Assembly: GCA_017551165.1 (NCBI GenBank)
Contig: JAFZMO010000115.1
Coordinates: 1 to 42,685, forward strand
DNA from: Lachnospiraceae bacterium
GTDB taxonomy: Bacteria > Bacillota > Clostridia > Lachnospirales > Lachnospiraceae
Direction of reading: 5' to 3'
DNA: 42,685 bases
Position numbers and translations under genes: made by a program. Below the pieces are notes generated by a model, which did no database searches, was not told where the DNA came from, and worked only from the letters and a program-made list of their open reading frames with translations. Positions 24,346 to 32,348 of the stretch are shown piece after piece (the stretch's first letter is position 1; each line of letters begins with the position of its first letter).

Positions 24346-24372
24346 GCTATTAGGGGCAACTTGTGGTAGTAT
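24344..24372 (+). promoter_or_regulatory. Promoter for gdpP
   Basis: TTGCTA (24344-24349), a 17-bp spacer and TAGTAT (24367-24372). It overlaps the end of the rpsR terminator. Confidence 0.55.
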
Positions 24373-24419
24373 AACTGTATGGCTTCGGAAGGTGTTTCGA
24401 AGGAAACGAAAGGATTGGT

Positions 24420-26471
24420 ATGAAGAAGAGCGCGAGTGGAAAATTGATCTCCTACATGCTGTGGCCGTTGCTGCTCACGGGAGTGTGGCTGGTTGTGGAC
24501 GTCACGCTTTTGTTTGTCAACAAGAAGGCGGCGTTGATCGCCATCATTGCGACTGTGCTGTATTTTGCGGCTGCGCTTGTGATGTTTATCTTGCGCAGGA
24601 AGCGCGTGCTGCGGGACTACATCGCATTTTCCGCGAGCTATGACGACGTGGAGAGCCGGCTTCTGACGGAGCTGGACATTCCCTATGCGGTGCTCGACGG
24701 CGAGAGCGAGGTGCTGTGGTGTAACAATGCGTTTTCGCTCGTGTGCGGCAAGGGCGTGGGAACGAACTTCCGTGATCTGATCCCCGACGTCAAGGCGTAC
24801 ACGCTGCCCAAGCATGAGTCGGATGAGCGCGCGTATCGCTCCCGCATCAACGGCAAGGTGTACAAGATCGTCATGCGGGCTCAGGAGACGCCCGAGTTTG
24901 ACGCGCAGCTCAAGCGCATTGCGCGCGGCGCCAAGGTCAAGCTCACCAAGACGGTCTCCGCGTTCCTCTACGATGAGACGGAGCTCACGGCGCTTCGCCA
25001 GGAAAACTACGACAGCCGGCTGGTGTTCGGCCTTTTGTATATCGATAACTACGATGAGGTGCTCGACAGCTACGAGGAAGTCAAGCGCTCCCTGCTGACG
25101 GCTCTGATCGACCGGAAGATCACGACGTACATGCACGGCATCGACGCGGTCATCCGAAAGCTGGAGAAGGACAAGTACTTCTTCATTTTCCAAAACCGCT
25201 ATCTGCAGTGGCTTCAGGACGATAAGTTCTCGATCCTCTACGACGTTCGCTCCGTCAACATCGGCGGTCCGAGCGAGGTCGGCCTGACGATCAGTATCGG
25301 CCTCGGCGTCAACGCGAAGAGCTACGAGGAGGGCTACGAGAGTGCCCGTGCCGCGATGGACCTTGCGCTCGGACGAGGCGGCGACCAGGCGGTTGTCCGC
25401 GACGGCGAGATGATCACCTACTTCGGCGGCAAGAGCGAGTCGATCGAGAAGAACACGCGAGTCCGCGCGAGAGTCAAGGCGCACGCGCTCAAGGAGCTCG
25501 TGGAGTCGAAGGAAAATGTCTTCATCATGGGCCACGCGAACCCCGATGTCGACGCGATCGGTGCGGCGATCGGTGTGTACCGCATCGTCAAGCACTGCAA
25601 CAAGAACGCGTATATCGTGCTGAATGAGGTCGGCAACGCGGTGCGTCCGACGGTCAGCAATTTCATCAATAATCCGGAGTACGAATCCACGATGTTCATC
25701 AGCGCCTTCCGCGCGCTGGAGCTTGCGAAGGAGGACGACCTCCTCGTGATCGTGGACGTCAACCGGCCGAGCTTCACGGAGTGTCCGGAGCTCTACGACC
25801 GCATCAAGCAGGTCATCGTGCTCGACCATCACCGCAAGACGACGGACTCGGTCGACGACGCGGCGCTGTCGTACGTGGAGCCCTACGCCTCCTCGGCGTG
25901 TGAGCTTGTGGCCGAGATCCTGCAGTACATCGGCGAGGGCCTGAGGCTTCGCCCGATCGAGGCGGAGGCGATGTACGCGGGCATCATGATCGACACGAAC
26001 AACTTCCTTACGAAGACCGGTGTGCGCACGTTCGAGGCGGCTGCGTACCTGCGACGCAACGGCGCCGAGGTGACGCGCATCCGCAAGGCGTTTCGCTCCG
26101 ACAAGAAGGAGTACATGGAGCGCGCGAGAGCGATCGCCGGCATGGAGATGTACTTAAACGACTACGCGTTTGCCGAGTGCTCCGGCGAGGGGCTGGAATC
26201 GCCCAACGTCATCGGTGCGCAGGTGGCCAACGAGCTCATGGAGATCGACGGCGTCAAGGCATCGTTCGTGTTCACGTATTTTCAGAATCAGGTGTATATC
26301 AGCGCGCGTTCCATCGATGAGCTCAACGTGCAGCTCGTGATGGAGAAGTTCGGCGGCGGCGGTCACATGACGGTCGCGGGCGCGCAGTTGACCGGTGTGA
26401 CGATCGCGGAGGCGAAGCAGCAGGTAAAGGCCGTGCTGAAGCAGATGCTACAGGACGGCACCACCAAGTAG
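24420..26471 (+). CDS. gdpP: Cyclic-di-AMP phosphodiesterase GdpP (DHH family)
   Basis: 683 residues with the full GdpP layout. Two membrane helices (about 10-30 and 37-58) come first, then a PAS domain (IPYAVLDGESEVLWCNNAFS, from about 83), a degenerate GGDEF domain (IDNYDEVLDSYEEVKRS, about 208-224) and the DHH/DHHA1 phosphodiesterase. Catalytic motifs are GHANPDVDAIGAA (about 370), VDVNRPS, the DHH triad in VIVLDHHRKT (about 461-470) and FGGGGHMTVAGAQL (about 644-657). It splits c-di-AMP and so affects wall stress tolerance and potassium balance. It is set between rpsR and rplI, the usual place in Bacillota. Confidence 0.96.
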   Translation: MKKSASGKLISYMLWPLLLTGVWLVVDVTLLFVNKKAALIAIIATVLYFAAALVMFILRRKRVLRDYIAFSASYDDVESRLLTELDIPYAVLDGESEVLWCNNAFSLVCGKGVGTNFRDLIPDVKAYTLPKHESDERAYRSRINGKVYKIVMRAQETPEFDAQLKRIARGAKVKLTKTVSAFLYDETELTALRQENYDSRLVFGLLYIDNYDEVLDSYEEVKRSLLTALIDRKITTYMHGIDAVIRKLEKDKYFFIFQNRYLQWLQDDKFSILYDVRSVNIGGPSEVGLTISIGLGVNAKSYEEGYESARAAMDLALGRGGDQAVVRDGEMITYFGGKSESIEKNTRVRARVKAHALKELVESKENVFIMGHANPDVDAIGAAIGVYRIVKHCNKNAYIVLNEVGNAVRPTVSNFINNPEYESTMFISAFRALELAKEDDLLVIVDVNRPSFTECPELYDRIKQVIVLDHHRKTTDSVDDAALSYVEPYASSACELVAEILQYIGEGLRLRPIEAEAMYAGIMIDTNNFLTKTGVRTFEAAAYLRRNGAEVTRIRKAFRSDKKEYMERARAIAGMEMYLNDYAFAECSGEGLESPNVIGAQVANELMEIDGVKASFVFTYFQNQVYISARSIDELNVQLVMEKFGGGGHMTVAGAQLTGVTIAEAKQQVKAVLKQMLQDGTTK

Positions 26472-26521
26472 GCGGACTTGTCAAAACCGCAAAGTATCGA
26501 AGATCAGGGAGGAAACCATAG

Positions 26522-26971
26522 ATGGATATCATTTTACTGCAGGATGTGAAGGCGCTCGGCAAGAAGGGCCAGGTCGTGAAGGCCAGCGACGGCTATGCGA
26601 GAAATTTTCTGCTTCCGAAGAAGCTCGGCGTTGAGGCGACTCCGAAGAACCTCAACGACCTGAAGCTGCAGAAGGCAGCGGAGGCGAAGCACGAGCAGGA
26701 GGTGCTCGAGGCAGCACAGCAGCTCGCGGCGCAGTTCGAGGGCAAGAGCGTGACCGTGCCGATCAAGATCGGTGAGAACGGCCGTGTGTTCGGCTCGATC
26801 TCCGTGAAGGAGATCAGCGAGGCGATCAAGGAGCAGCTGGGACTCGACATCGACAAGAAGAAGATCTCGCTGCCGATCGCGATCAAGAACGAGGGCGTTG
26901 TTCACGCGGCGATCCGGCTTCATCCGCAGGTGAGCGCGGAGCTGGAGGTCAAGGTGGAGGGCGTTCGCTAA
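26522..26971 (+). CDS. rplI: 50S ribosomal protein L9
   Basis: 149 residues, the normal length. The N-terminal domain opens with [20 protein letters not shown] and the conserved [14 protein letters not shown] (about 24-37). A long connecting helix (residues ~45-75) is rich in Lys, Ala and Gln, and the C-terminal domain contains [16 protein letters not shown]9 binds 23S rRNA near the L1 stalk and limits ribosome slippage. It is 50 bp after gdpP with a ggagga site, cotranscribed with gdpP and dnaB. Confidence 0.97.
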   Translation: MDIILLQDVKALGKKGQVVKASDGYARNFLLPKKLGVEATPKNLNDLKLQKAAEAKHEQEVLEAAQQLAAQFEGKSVTVPIKIGENGRVFGSISVKEISEAIKEQLGLDIDKKKISLPIAIKNEGVVHAAIRLHPQVSAELEVKVEGVR

Positions 26972-27011
26972 GCCATCCCCGCGGGAACGGGATCGGAACG
27001 GAGAGTGACCT

Positions 27012-28361
27012 ATGGAAGAAACAGTCAGCCGCAAGGGCATGCCTCACAACCTCGAGGCGGAGCGCTCGGTCATCGGGTCCATGCTGTTGGACAAGGAGGC
27101 GATCGGCGCCGTCACGGGCATCATCACAGGTGAGGATTTCTATGATACAACGCTGGGCATCTACTTCGATGTGCTCGTCGAGATGAACCAGCAGGGTCTT
27201 GAGACCGATGAAGTAACCGTACAGGAGCGCATGCGCGCGCGCCACGTGCCGGAGGCGCAGTGCTCCGCAGAATACATGCTGGAGCTCATGAACTGCGTGC
27301 CGTCGTCCGCCAACACCGCGGACTACGCCGCGATCGTGCGCGACAAGTCCCGTCTTCGCAAGTTCATCCGCATGAGCGACACGCTCGCGGGCGAGTGCTA
27401 CAAGGACGAGGACGCCGTGAGCGATGTGTTTGCCCGCGCCGAGGAGCAGATGTTCAAACTCTTCCAGGAGGGCCAGGCGGTCGAGACAATGCCGATCAGC
27501 CGCATCGTCGTCGAGGCGCTCAACAATATCGAGAAGGCCGCCAAGAGCAACGGCCAGACGACCGGTATCCCCACAGGATTTTTCGACCTGGACTACCGCA
27601 CGGCCGGATTGCAGCCGTCGGATCTGATCCTGATCGCAGCCCGTCCCTCCATGGGCAAGACCGCGTTCGCGTTGAATCTTGCGGAAAATATCGCCGTCCG
27701 CAAGCACGTGGCGACCGCGATCTTCAGCTTGGAAATGAGTAAGGTCCAGCTGGTCAACCGTATCCTCTCGCTCGACTCCGGCGTGAATCTGCAGAAGATC
27801 CGTACCGGTAAGCTGGAGGACCACGACTGGGAGGACATGATGCTGGCAGCCCGCCGCGTCGGCGAGGCGCCGCTGTATATCGACGACACACCGTCCATCT
27901 CGGTGCAGGAGGTGCGCTCGAAGTGCCGCAAGCTCAAGCTCGACCATGAGCTGCAGCTCGTGATGATCGACTACCTGCAGTTGATGGAGTCCAAGGGAAC
28001 GAAGCGAAACGAATCCCGCCAGAACGAGGTCTCCGAGATCAGCCGTTCGCTCAAGGCGCTCGCGCGTGAGCTGAACTGCCCGGTCATCGCGCTCTCCCAG
28101 CTGTCGCGTCAGCCAGACGCGCGCGAGGACAAGCGCCCGGTTCTCTCGGACCTGCGTGAATCCGGCGCCATCGAGCAGGATGCCGACGTGGTAATGTTCC
28201 TCTACCGAGACGAATACTACACGAAAGAGAAATGCAAGGAGCCCGGCATCACCGAGGTCATCATCGGCAAGCAGCGTAACGGTTCCACCGGCACGATCAA
28301 GCTGGCGTGGATCGGGGAGCAGACGAAGTTCGCGAACCTCGACAACCGCGGGCAGAACTAA
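27012..28361 (+). CDS. dnaB: Replicative DNA helicase DnaB
   Basis: 449 residues. The N-terminal primase-interacting domain starts with MPHNLEAERSVIGSMLLDKE. The RecA-like motor shows the Walker A loop ARPSMGKTAFALN (about 209-221), Walker B in LVMIDYLQLM (about 317-326), and late motifs SGAIEQDADVVMFLYRDEYY and KQRNGSTGTIKLAW. It unwinds DNA ahead of the replication fork as a hexamer. No intein is inserted at the Walker A site. It is the last gene of the gdpP-rplI-dnaB group, closed by the bidirectional terminator at 28411. Confidence 0.97.
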   Translation: MEETVSRKGMPHNLEAERSVIGSMLLDKEAIGAVTGIITGEDFYDTTLGIYFDVLVEMNQQGLETDEVTVQERMRARHVPEAQCSAEYMLELMNCVPSSANTADYAAIVRDKSRLRKFIRMSDTLAGECYKDEDAVSDVFARAEEQMFKLFQEGQAVETMPISRIVVEALNNIEKAAKSNGQTTGIPTGFFDLDYRTAGLQPSDLILIAARPSMGKTAFALNLAENIAVRKHVATAIFSLEMSKVQLVNRILSLDSGVNLQKIRTGKLEDHDWEDMMLAARRVGEAPLYIDDTPSISVQEVRSKCRKLKLDHELQLVMIDYLQLMESKGTKRNESRQNEVSEISRSLKALARELNCPVIALSQLSRQPDAREDKRPVLSDLRESGAIEQDADVVMFLYRDEYYTKEKCKEPGITEVIIGKQRNGSTGTIKLAWIGEQTKFANLDNRGQN

Positions 28362-28403
28362 GCATAGAAGCGGGGATCCCCGCGACAGAAACAGTTTTCG
28401 AAC

Positions 28404-28445
28404 ACAAAAAAGGGGCGCTGCATCAGCAACGCCCCTCGTTTTGTT
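28404..28445. terminator. Bidirectional terminator between dnaB and the ferredoxin gene
   Basis: Stem aggggcg (28411-28417) with cgcccct (28430-28436). A T-rich run follows on the plus strand (cgttttgtttg), and an A-run precedes it (28405-28411), giving T on the minus strand. Confidence 0.85.
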
Positions 28446-28458
28446 TGGTTATCGTGTC

Positions 28459-28629
28459 TTACTCCTCTACAATCGAACCGGTAGGGCAGGTAGCAGCACA
28501 GGTGCCGCAGCCAAGGCAAGCATCAGCATCGATCTCGTACTTGTCCTCACCCTCGGTGATAGCGCCGATCGGGCACTCGCCAGCGCAAGCGCCGCACTTA
28601 ACACAACCATCATTGATAACAAATGCCAT
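28459..28629 (-). CDS. 2[4Fe-4S] ferredoxin (56 residues)
   Basis: A short gene that I translated by hand on the minus strand. It begins MAFVINDGCVKCGACAGECP and ends TCPTGSIVEE. Two complete C-x2-C-x2-C-x3-C-P clusters are present: CVKCGACAGECP (about 9-20) and CLGCGTCAATCP (about 38-49). This is the clostridial ferredoxin type, a small cytoplasmic electron carrier for pyruvate:ferredoxin oxidoreductase, hydrogenase and related enzymes. The ATG has aggagg 8 bp upstream and a TTGCAT-17-TACACT promoter, plus a leader hairpin (gtgagcg/cgctcac). It is divergent from the DUF1858 gene. Confidence 0.95.
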   Translation of the reverse strand: MAFVINDGCVKCGACAGECPIGAITEGEDKYEIDADACLGCGTCAATCPTGSIVEE

Positions 28630-28654
28630 TTGAACATCCTCCTGTCAAGAACTC

Positions 28655-28709
28655 GTGAGCGCATCCCGCTCACCGAATATAGTGTACTTCATATGAAATC
28701 GGAATGCAA
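28655..28709 (-). promoter_or_regulatory. Promoter and leader hairpin of the ferredoxin gene
   Basis: On the minus strand, TTGCAT (28709-28704), a 17-bp spacer and TACACT (28686-28681). It is followed by a 7-bp hairpin gtgagcg/cgctcac (28655-28661 with 28667-28673) in the short leader. Confidence 0.65.
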
Positions 28710-28751
28710 GTACTTTTTTGTAAATATCATTGAACTTTTCGACGGTTGTGA

Positions 28752-28780
28752 TTGACAGCGCAAAATGAATCGTCTATAAT
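28752..28780 (+). promoter_or_regulatory. Consensus promoter for the DUF1858 gene
   Basis: Perfect TTGACA (28752-28757), a 17-bp spacer and perfect TATAAT (28775-28780), the best promoter match in the window. Confidence 0.85.
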
Positions 28781-28826
28781 CATGCTGGCGACGAAAAGGC
28801 CGCAATACAGTCAGGAGGTAATTCAC

Positions 28827-29030
28827 ATGATCGTTAACAAGGACATGAAGATCGGAGAGATTCTCCGCGCGGATATCGAAGTTGCACCGATCCTGATGGG
28901 CGCAGGTATGCACTGTGTAGGCTGCCCGTCCGCTCAGGGCGAGACGCTGGAGCAGGCGTGCATGGTACACGGCATCGATGTAGATATGCTCGTTGAGGAG
29001 ATCAACACCTTCTTCTCTTCGAAGAGCTGA
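28827..29030 (+). CDS. DUF1858 small redox-disulfide protein
   Basis: 67 residues from the ATG at 28827, with an aggagg site. The family pattern is [20 protein letters not shown] followed by the two-cysteine loop [18 protein letters not shown], where C-x2-C plus a third cysteine are conserved. DUF1858 domains are often found near hybrid-cluster and redox proteins and are proposed to form a redox-active disulfide; this role is not proven. Its very strong promoter suggests high expression, and its divergent neighbour is a ferredoxin, which fits a redox context. Confidence 0.9.
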   Translation: MIVNKDMKIGEILRADIEVAPILMGAGMHCVGCPSAQGETLEQACMVHGIDVDMLVEEINTFFSSKS

Positions 29031-29049
29031 GATGTGATTCCGTAACGAA

Positions 29050-29089
29050 AAGCCCGGACAGAGGTTGCTCTGTTCGGGCTTATTTTTTT
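29050..29089. terminator. Terminator after the DUF1858 gene (also usable by mecA)
   Basis: 14-bp stem aagcccggacagag/ctctgttcgggctt (29050-29063 with 29068-29081, one G-U pair), then seven T. The opposite strand gives ttttcgtt. Confidence 0.85.
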
Positions 29090-29141
29090 GCTTGGAAAAT
29101 GTAGAGATCGCAGCCTTGTTGTGCTTCTTCGAAACGGTCCG

Positions 29142-29963
29142 TCACTGTACCGAGCGGAGCTTCTCGAGAGCGTCGTCCTCGGCGATGCAGCGGAAGTACT
29201 CGCGGTAGTACGGGAGCGAGTAGTCAAACAGGCGCGTGCCGTATTCGTCGGCGATCCGGCCTGCGTACAGCAGGTCTGCGGGGTCGCTGTTGTCCGCGTC
29301 GAGCCAGAGCACGTAGCATCGGTCGATGGCACCGTAGAACAGGGTGCTTGAGAGACGGAGCGATCCGGTGACCTTCGCAAAGGACATCAGGTTGTCCAGC
29401 TTGCGGAAGCAGATCACGACCTCGTTGTCCTCCGAGGAGGTGGCCGGCGTCTCGCCGTCGGCGTCGCCCATGATGTCGTTGCCGCTCATCAGCATGCGGG
29501 CGGTCCCGAAGATCTCCTCGGCCTTGGGCGTGTTGCTCCGCCGCTGTAAAAACGGAGGAAGCTTGCCGGCGCCGCGGCGACCGTACGAGGTGTCCGCGTA
29601 GTTCATGTCCTCCGGCTCGCCCTCATCCTCGGCGCGCATGTCCTCCGCGTCTTCGGAATCCTGCTCCGCGTCGTCCGTGAGACCCTGCAGGGAATCCCGG
29701 AGCCAGTCGGTCAGGGAAGGGACCTTTCCGTTGGAAAATGTCAACACAAGGCGGTCCTTGGACAGGGGCACTGCCTCGATCACCGTGCTTCCCGCGCAGC
29801 GAAAACCGTAGCGGTTGCGCGCAAGCTCAATGTACTCCTGAAGCATCGGGCGCGAGGATTCCGGGTGGATCACAAAATCGAGCATGGTAATGTTGTGTTT
29901 GTCAAGGTCTGCCTGTCCGATAAAGCACCGGACCGAGCCGTTGTCAAGCAGTTCCATTTCCAT
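29142..29963 (-). CDS. mecA: Adaptor protein MecA (Clp protease adaptor)
   Basis: 273 residues. MecA delivers target proteins to the ClpC ATPase for unfolding and degradation, for example competence regulators in Bacillus. The N-terminal domain opens with MEMELLDNGSVRCFIGQADL and ITMLDF, as in the family. The C-terminal ClpC-binding domain is seen in VICFRKLDNLMSFAKV, FYGAIDRCYVLWL and YGTRLFDYSLPYYREY. Between them lies an unusually long acidic linker (about 96-160, rich in Asp and Glu), partly random in sequence. The start has aaggagg upstream; the promoter has an operator-like palindrome. Confidence 0.88.
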   Translation of the reverse strand: MEMELLDNGSVRCFIGQADLDKHNITMLDFVIHPESSRPMLQEYIELARNRYGFRCAGSTVIEAVPLSKDRLVLTFSNGKVPSLTDWLRDSLQGLTDDAEQDSEDAEDMRAEDEGEPEDMNYADTSYGRRGAGKLPPFLQRRSNTPKAEEIFGTARMLMSGNDIMGDADGETPATSSEDNEVVICFRKLDNLMSFAKVTGSLRLSSTLFYGAIDRCYVLWLDADNSDPADLLYAGRIADEYGTRLFDYSLPYYREYFRCIAEDDALEKLRSVQ

Positions 29964-30002
29964 ATGCAGGCCTCCTTTCCCGCGGGTTCCGCCGCGTAAA
30001 TA

Positions 30003-30049
30003 ATCGTACTATGTACGATGAGTATAAGAAAAATATGCACGAAAGTCAA
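30003..30049 (-). promoter_or_regulatory. mecA promoter with overlapping 17-bp palindrome
   Basis: On the minus strand, TTGACT (30049-30044), a 17-bp spacer and TATACT (30026-30021). Just after the -10 lies atcgtac-tat-gtacgat (30003-30019), a perfect 7-bp inverted repeat covering the likely transcription start, in the position of a repressor operator. Confidence 0.65.
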
Positions 30050-30261
30050 TGACCGAAATTGTGAAAAAAGTATAGCGGAACCGAACAAAACAAGGAATTT
30101 ACGGGATATGTCGTAAAATCCGAAAGGCGATATTTGGGGAGTCTGTCAATAGAATTGAAGCCCTCTGATGAGGTATACTGTGGGCATCGAAAGTCGTGAC
30201 GGCGAGCTTCGGCGGAGAGGTCGACGACCGGGAACGCACACGTGCGCAAACGGAGGCAGGA

Positions 30262-30423
30262 ATGTGTACATATCACGGTGTTACCGCCTGTTCAACCAAC
30301 CAAGACCCAAGGCACCTTACGGAGGCGGAGCGAGGTATGTTACGACGGGAGATCGAGCGGTTTGGGGTTTACGATCCGGCCGTTTTTGTATGCGGGCGGA
30401 ACCCTGCCGAGCGGAGAACATGA
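30262..30423 (+). CDS. Possible small protein (53 residues), unknown
   Basis: The 588-bp gap 29963-30551 holds the mecA promoter, the promoter at 30453 and this short open frame. It starts with ATG five bases after ggagg and reads MCTYHGVTACSTNQDPRHLT, then EAERGMLRREIERFGVYDPA. Codon choice (gag, cgg, gcg) fits the genome and the amphipathic stretch around residues 20-35 looks protein-like, but no family is recognised and another frame across it is also open. It may instead be leader RNA. Treat as tentative. Confidence 0.3.
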   Translation: MCTYHGVTACSTNQDPRHLTEAERGMLRREIERFGVYDPAVFVCGRNPAERRT

Positions 30424-30452
30424 CGCGCAACACACAGAAATGCAAAGCGGGG

Positions 30453-30481
30453 TTTCTTTTCCGCACAAACTGTGATACAAT
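30453..30481 (+). promoter_or_regulatory. Promoter for the GH18/SH3 lipoprotein gene
   Basis: TTTCTT (30453-30458), a 17-bp spacer and TACAAT (30476-30481), followed by a leader of about 65 bases. Confidence 0.5.
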
Positions 30482-30550
30482 GGTCGTTGCGGAGGCTCCA
30501 AAAGCGTCAGCTTATTTGGAGTGTCATTCTTGATGGAGTGGGAGGATTCC

Positions 30551-32275
30551 ATGAGCAGGAAAGCAATTTGCGCGATCATGATCGCATTGATAGCAGTATG
30601 CTTGGCCGGCTGCGGTACGAAGAATGAAACCAAGAACGGCACGGAAGTCGAAGAGCCCAAGGGACCCTCGACGACGAAGGCCGATCTGGACACATTTTAC
30701 GAACTGAAATCCGGAGAAGTCATGCTGATGGTAAACGCCCGTCTGAGCGAGGAGAAGGGTATCGTCAGCGGGAATAAAAAGTATGTGCCGATCTCGCTTG
30801 TCACGAGTATTGACAGCCGGTTTTACTGGAACGAAGGGGAACAGCAGATGCTCGTCACGACGTCCTCAGTTCGTTGCTTCTTCCAGGTGAACAAGACGGG
30901 ATATCGTGAGAACGATACGGAGAAGGCAACGGACACCGCGATGGTGATCAGCCAGGACGACACCGTGTATGTCTGCACGGACATCCTGAAGCAGTACGGT
31001 CGCATGGAAGTCACGGAGTCCTCGGAGCCGGAGCGCATTGCCATCTTCACGACCGGCAAGCAGGTATACCGCGCATCGGTGAAGGCCGAAGAGGGCACCA
31101 TCATGCGCAACGGACGCGATGAGACGCACGACATCGTTGCGGAGCTTGAGTCGGGTACGATCCTGTACCTGGCGGAGGATCTCTCCGGCAACGTTTGGTC
31201 GAAGGTTATGACGACGGACGGTCGTTGGGGATACGTCAACAATATGGAGACGACCACCTACAGCATGATCACGGCTGCCGCTACGACGACGGACAAGTAC
31301 GAGAACCACCAGATTGAAGGCAAGGTGTGCATGGTATGGCATCAGGTCGGCGGTGAGATCGGTGAGGCGGATTTCAAGGCTGCGGTCAAGGAGACCAAGG
31401 GCGTGAACGTAATCTCACCCACCTGGTTCGGATTTGCGGACAAGGAAGGCAATATCACATCGCTCGCGAGCGCAAGCTACGTCAAGGCAGCGCATGCGGC
31501 AGGCATGAAGGTTTGGGCGCTGGCGGACGATTTTGCGAAGGATGTCAAGGGATACGATGTATTGTCGCACACGGCGTCGCGTGAGGCGCTGATCAACAAT
31601 CTGGTCAGCGAGGTGACGCGCGTCGGTGCGGACGGTATCAACATCGACTTCGAGTACATCACGAAGGATTCGGCTCCTCATTTCCTGCAGTTCCTGCGCG
31701 AGCTGTATCTGGCATGCAAGGACAAGGGACTGACGCTCTCGACCGACAACTATTATCCGAACAATCTGAATGCGTTCTACCGTCTCGACGAGCAGAGCGA
31801 ATTCATCGACTATATCATTTTCATGGGCTACGATGAGCATTACTCCAAGTCGAAGGAGGAGGGCTCCGTTGCATCGATCGGCTTCGTCAACAGCGGTGTT
31901 GAGGCGATGCTTCGCAAGGTACCCGCGGATCGCCTGATCCTCGGAATGCCGTTCTTTGCCAGAAAATGGATGGTCAACGAGCCGCACGGTGAGGACGAAC
32001 CCGTTCCGAATGAGGCGGCCGGCATGGACGCGATCTCGAAGTTCATCAAGGACAACGGCGGTACCAAGACCTGGGACGAGACGTGCGGACAGTACTACGC
32101 GGAAGTGACCGTGGAGGGCAAGCTCGTCAAGGTGTGGGTTGAGGATGCGGAGTCCCTGGCGAAGAAGCTGGATGTGATGAAGAAACACAACCTGATCGGT
32201 TGTTCCGCATGGAAACTCGGCATGGAGTCCAAGGACGTCTGGCCGGTGATCAAATCGTATTTTACGGAAGAGTGA
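30551..32275 (+). CDS. Lipoprotein with SH3-like and GH18 domains (YaaH/chitinase-like)
   Basis: 574 residues from the ATG at 30551 (ggagg upstream). A lipobox LAGC follows a short hydrophobic helix (MSRKAICAIMIALIAVCLAG). Residues ~50-110 resemble a copper-amine-oxidase N-like domain (NKKYVPISLV), often wall-bound. Residues ~182-240 form an SH3-type domain (GTIMRNGRDETHD, GRWGYVNNMETT). Residues ~255-570 are a GH18 barrel with the catalytic D-x3-D-x-E in DGINIDFEYI (about 360-369) and YIIFMGYDEHY. This architecture is typical of spore or wall glycosidases acting on N-acetylglucosamine-containing polymers. A terminator-like hairpin follows at 32298. Confidence 0.9.
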   Translation: MSRKAICAIMIALIAVCLAGCGTKNETKNGTEVEEPKGPSTTKADLDTFYELKSGEVMLMVNARLSEEKGIVSGNKKYVPISLVTSIDSRFYWNEGEQQMLVTTSSVRCFFQVNKTGYRENDTEKATDTAMVISQDDTVYVCTDILKQYGRMEVTESSEPERIAIFTTGKQVYRASVKAEEGTIMRNGRDETHDIVAELESGTILYLAEDLSGNVWSKVMTTDGRWGYVNNMETTTYSMITAAATTTDKYENHQIEGKVCMVWHQVGGEIGEADFKAAVKETKGVNVISPTWFGFADKEGNITSLASASYVKAAHAAGMKVWALADDFAKDVKGYDVLSHTASREALINNLVSEVTRVGADGINIDFEYITKDSAPHFLQFLRELYLACKDKGLTLSTDNYYPNNLNAFYRLDEQSEFIDYIIFMGYDEHYSKSKEEGSVASIGFVNSGVEAMLRKVPADRLILGMPFFARKWMVNEPHGEDEPVPNEAAGMDAISKFIKDNGGTKTWDETCGQYYAEVTVEGKLVKVWVEDAESLAKKLDVMKKHNLIGCSAWKLGMESKDVWPVIKSYFTEE

Positions 32276-32297
32276 TCCTTTCGGTGAGGACATAGTC

Positions 32298-32336
32298 AAG
32301 GAGGACCGGCCGGCAGGCTGATCCTCCTTCTTTCTT
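32298..32336 (+). terminator. Terminator or attenuator before the AlaX gene
   Basis: 8-bp stem aaggagga/tcctcctt (32298-32305 with 32322-32329), then ctttctt. It is only 12 bp before the next gene's start, so read-through is possible. Confidence 0.6.
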
Positions 32337-32348
32337 GCAGGAGGCAGT

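Noticed and set aside
30160-30440. 6S RNA, SRP RNA or another structured RNA
   Set aside because: No diagnostic motif of tmRNA, RNase P RNA or SRP RNA was found and no long closing stem is evident.
30521-30550. Upstream start for the GH18 lipoprotein
   Set aside because: The ATG at 30551 has ggagg right before it and starts a clean lipoprotein signal; the longer form would add an acidic stretch ahead of it.
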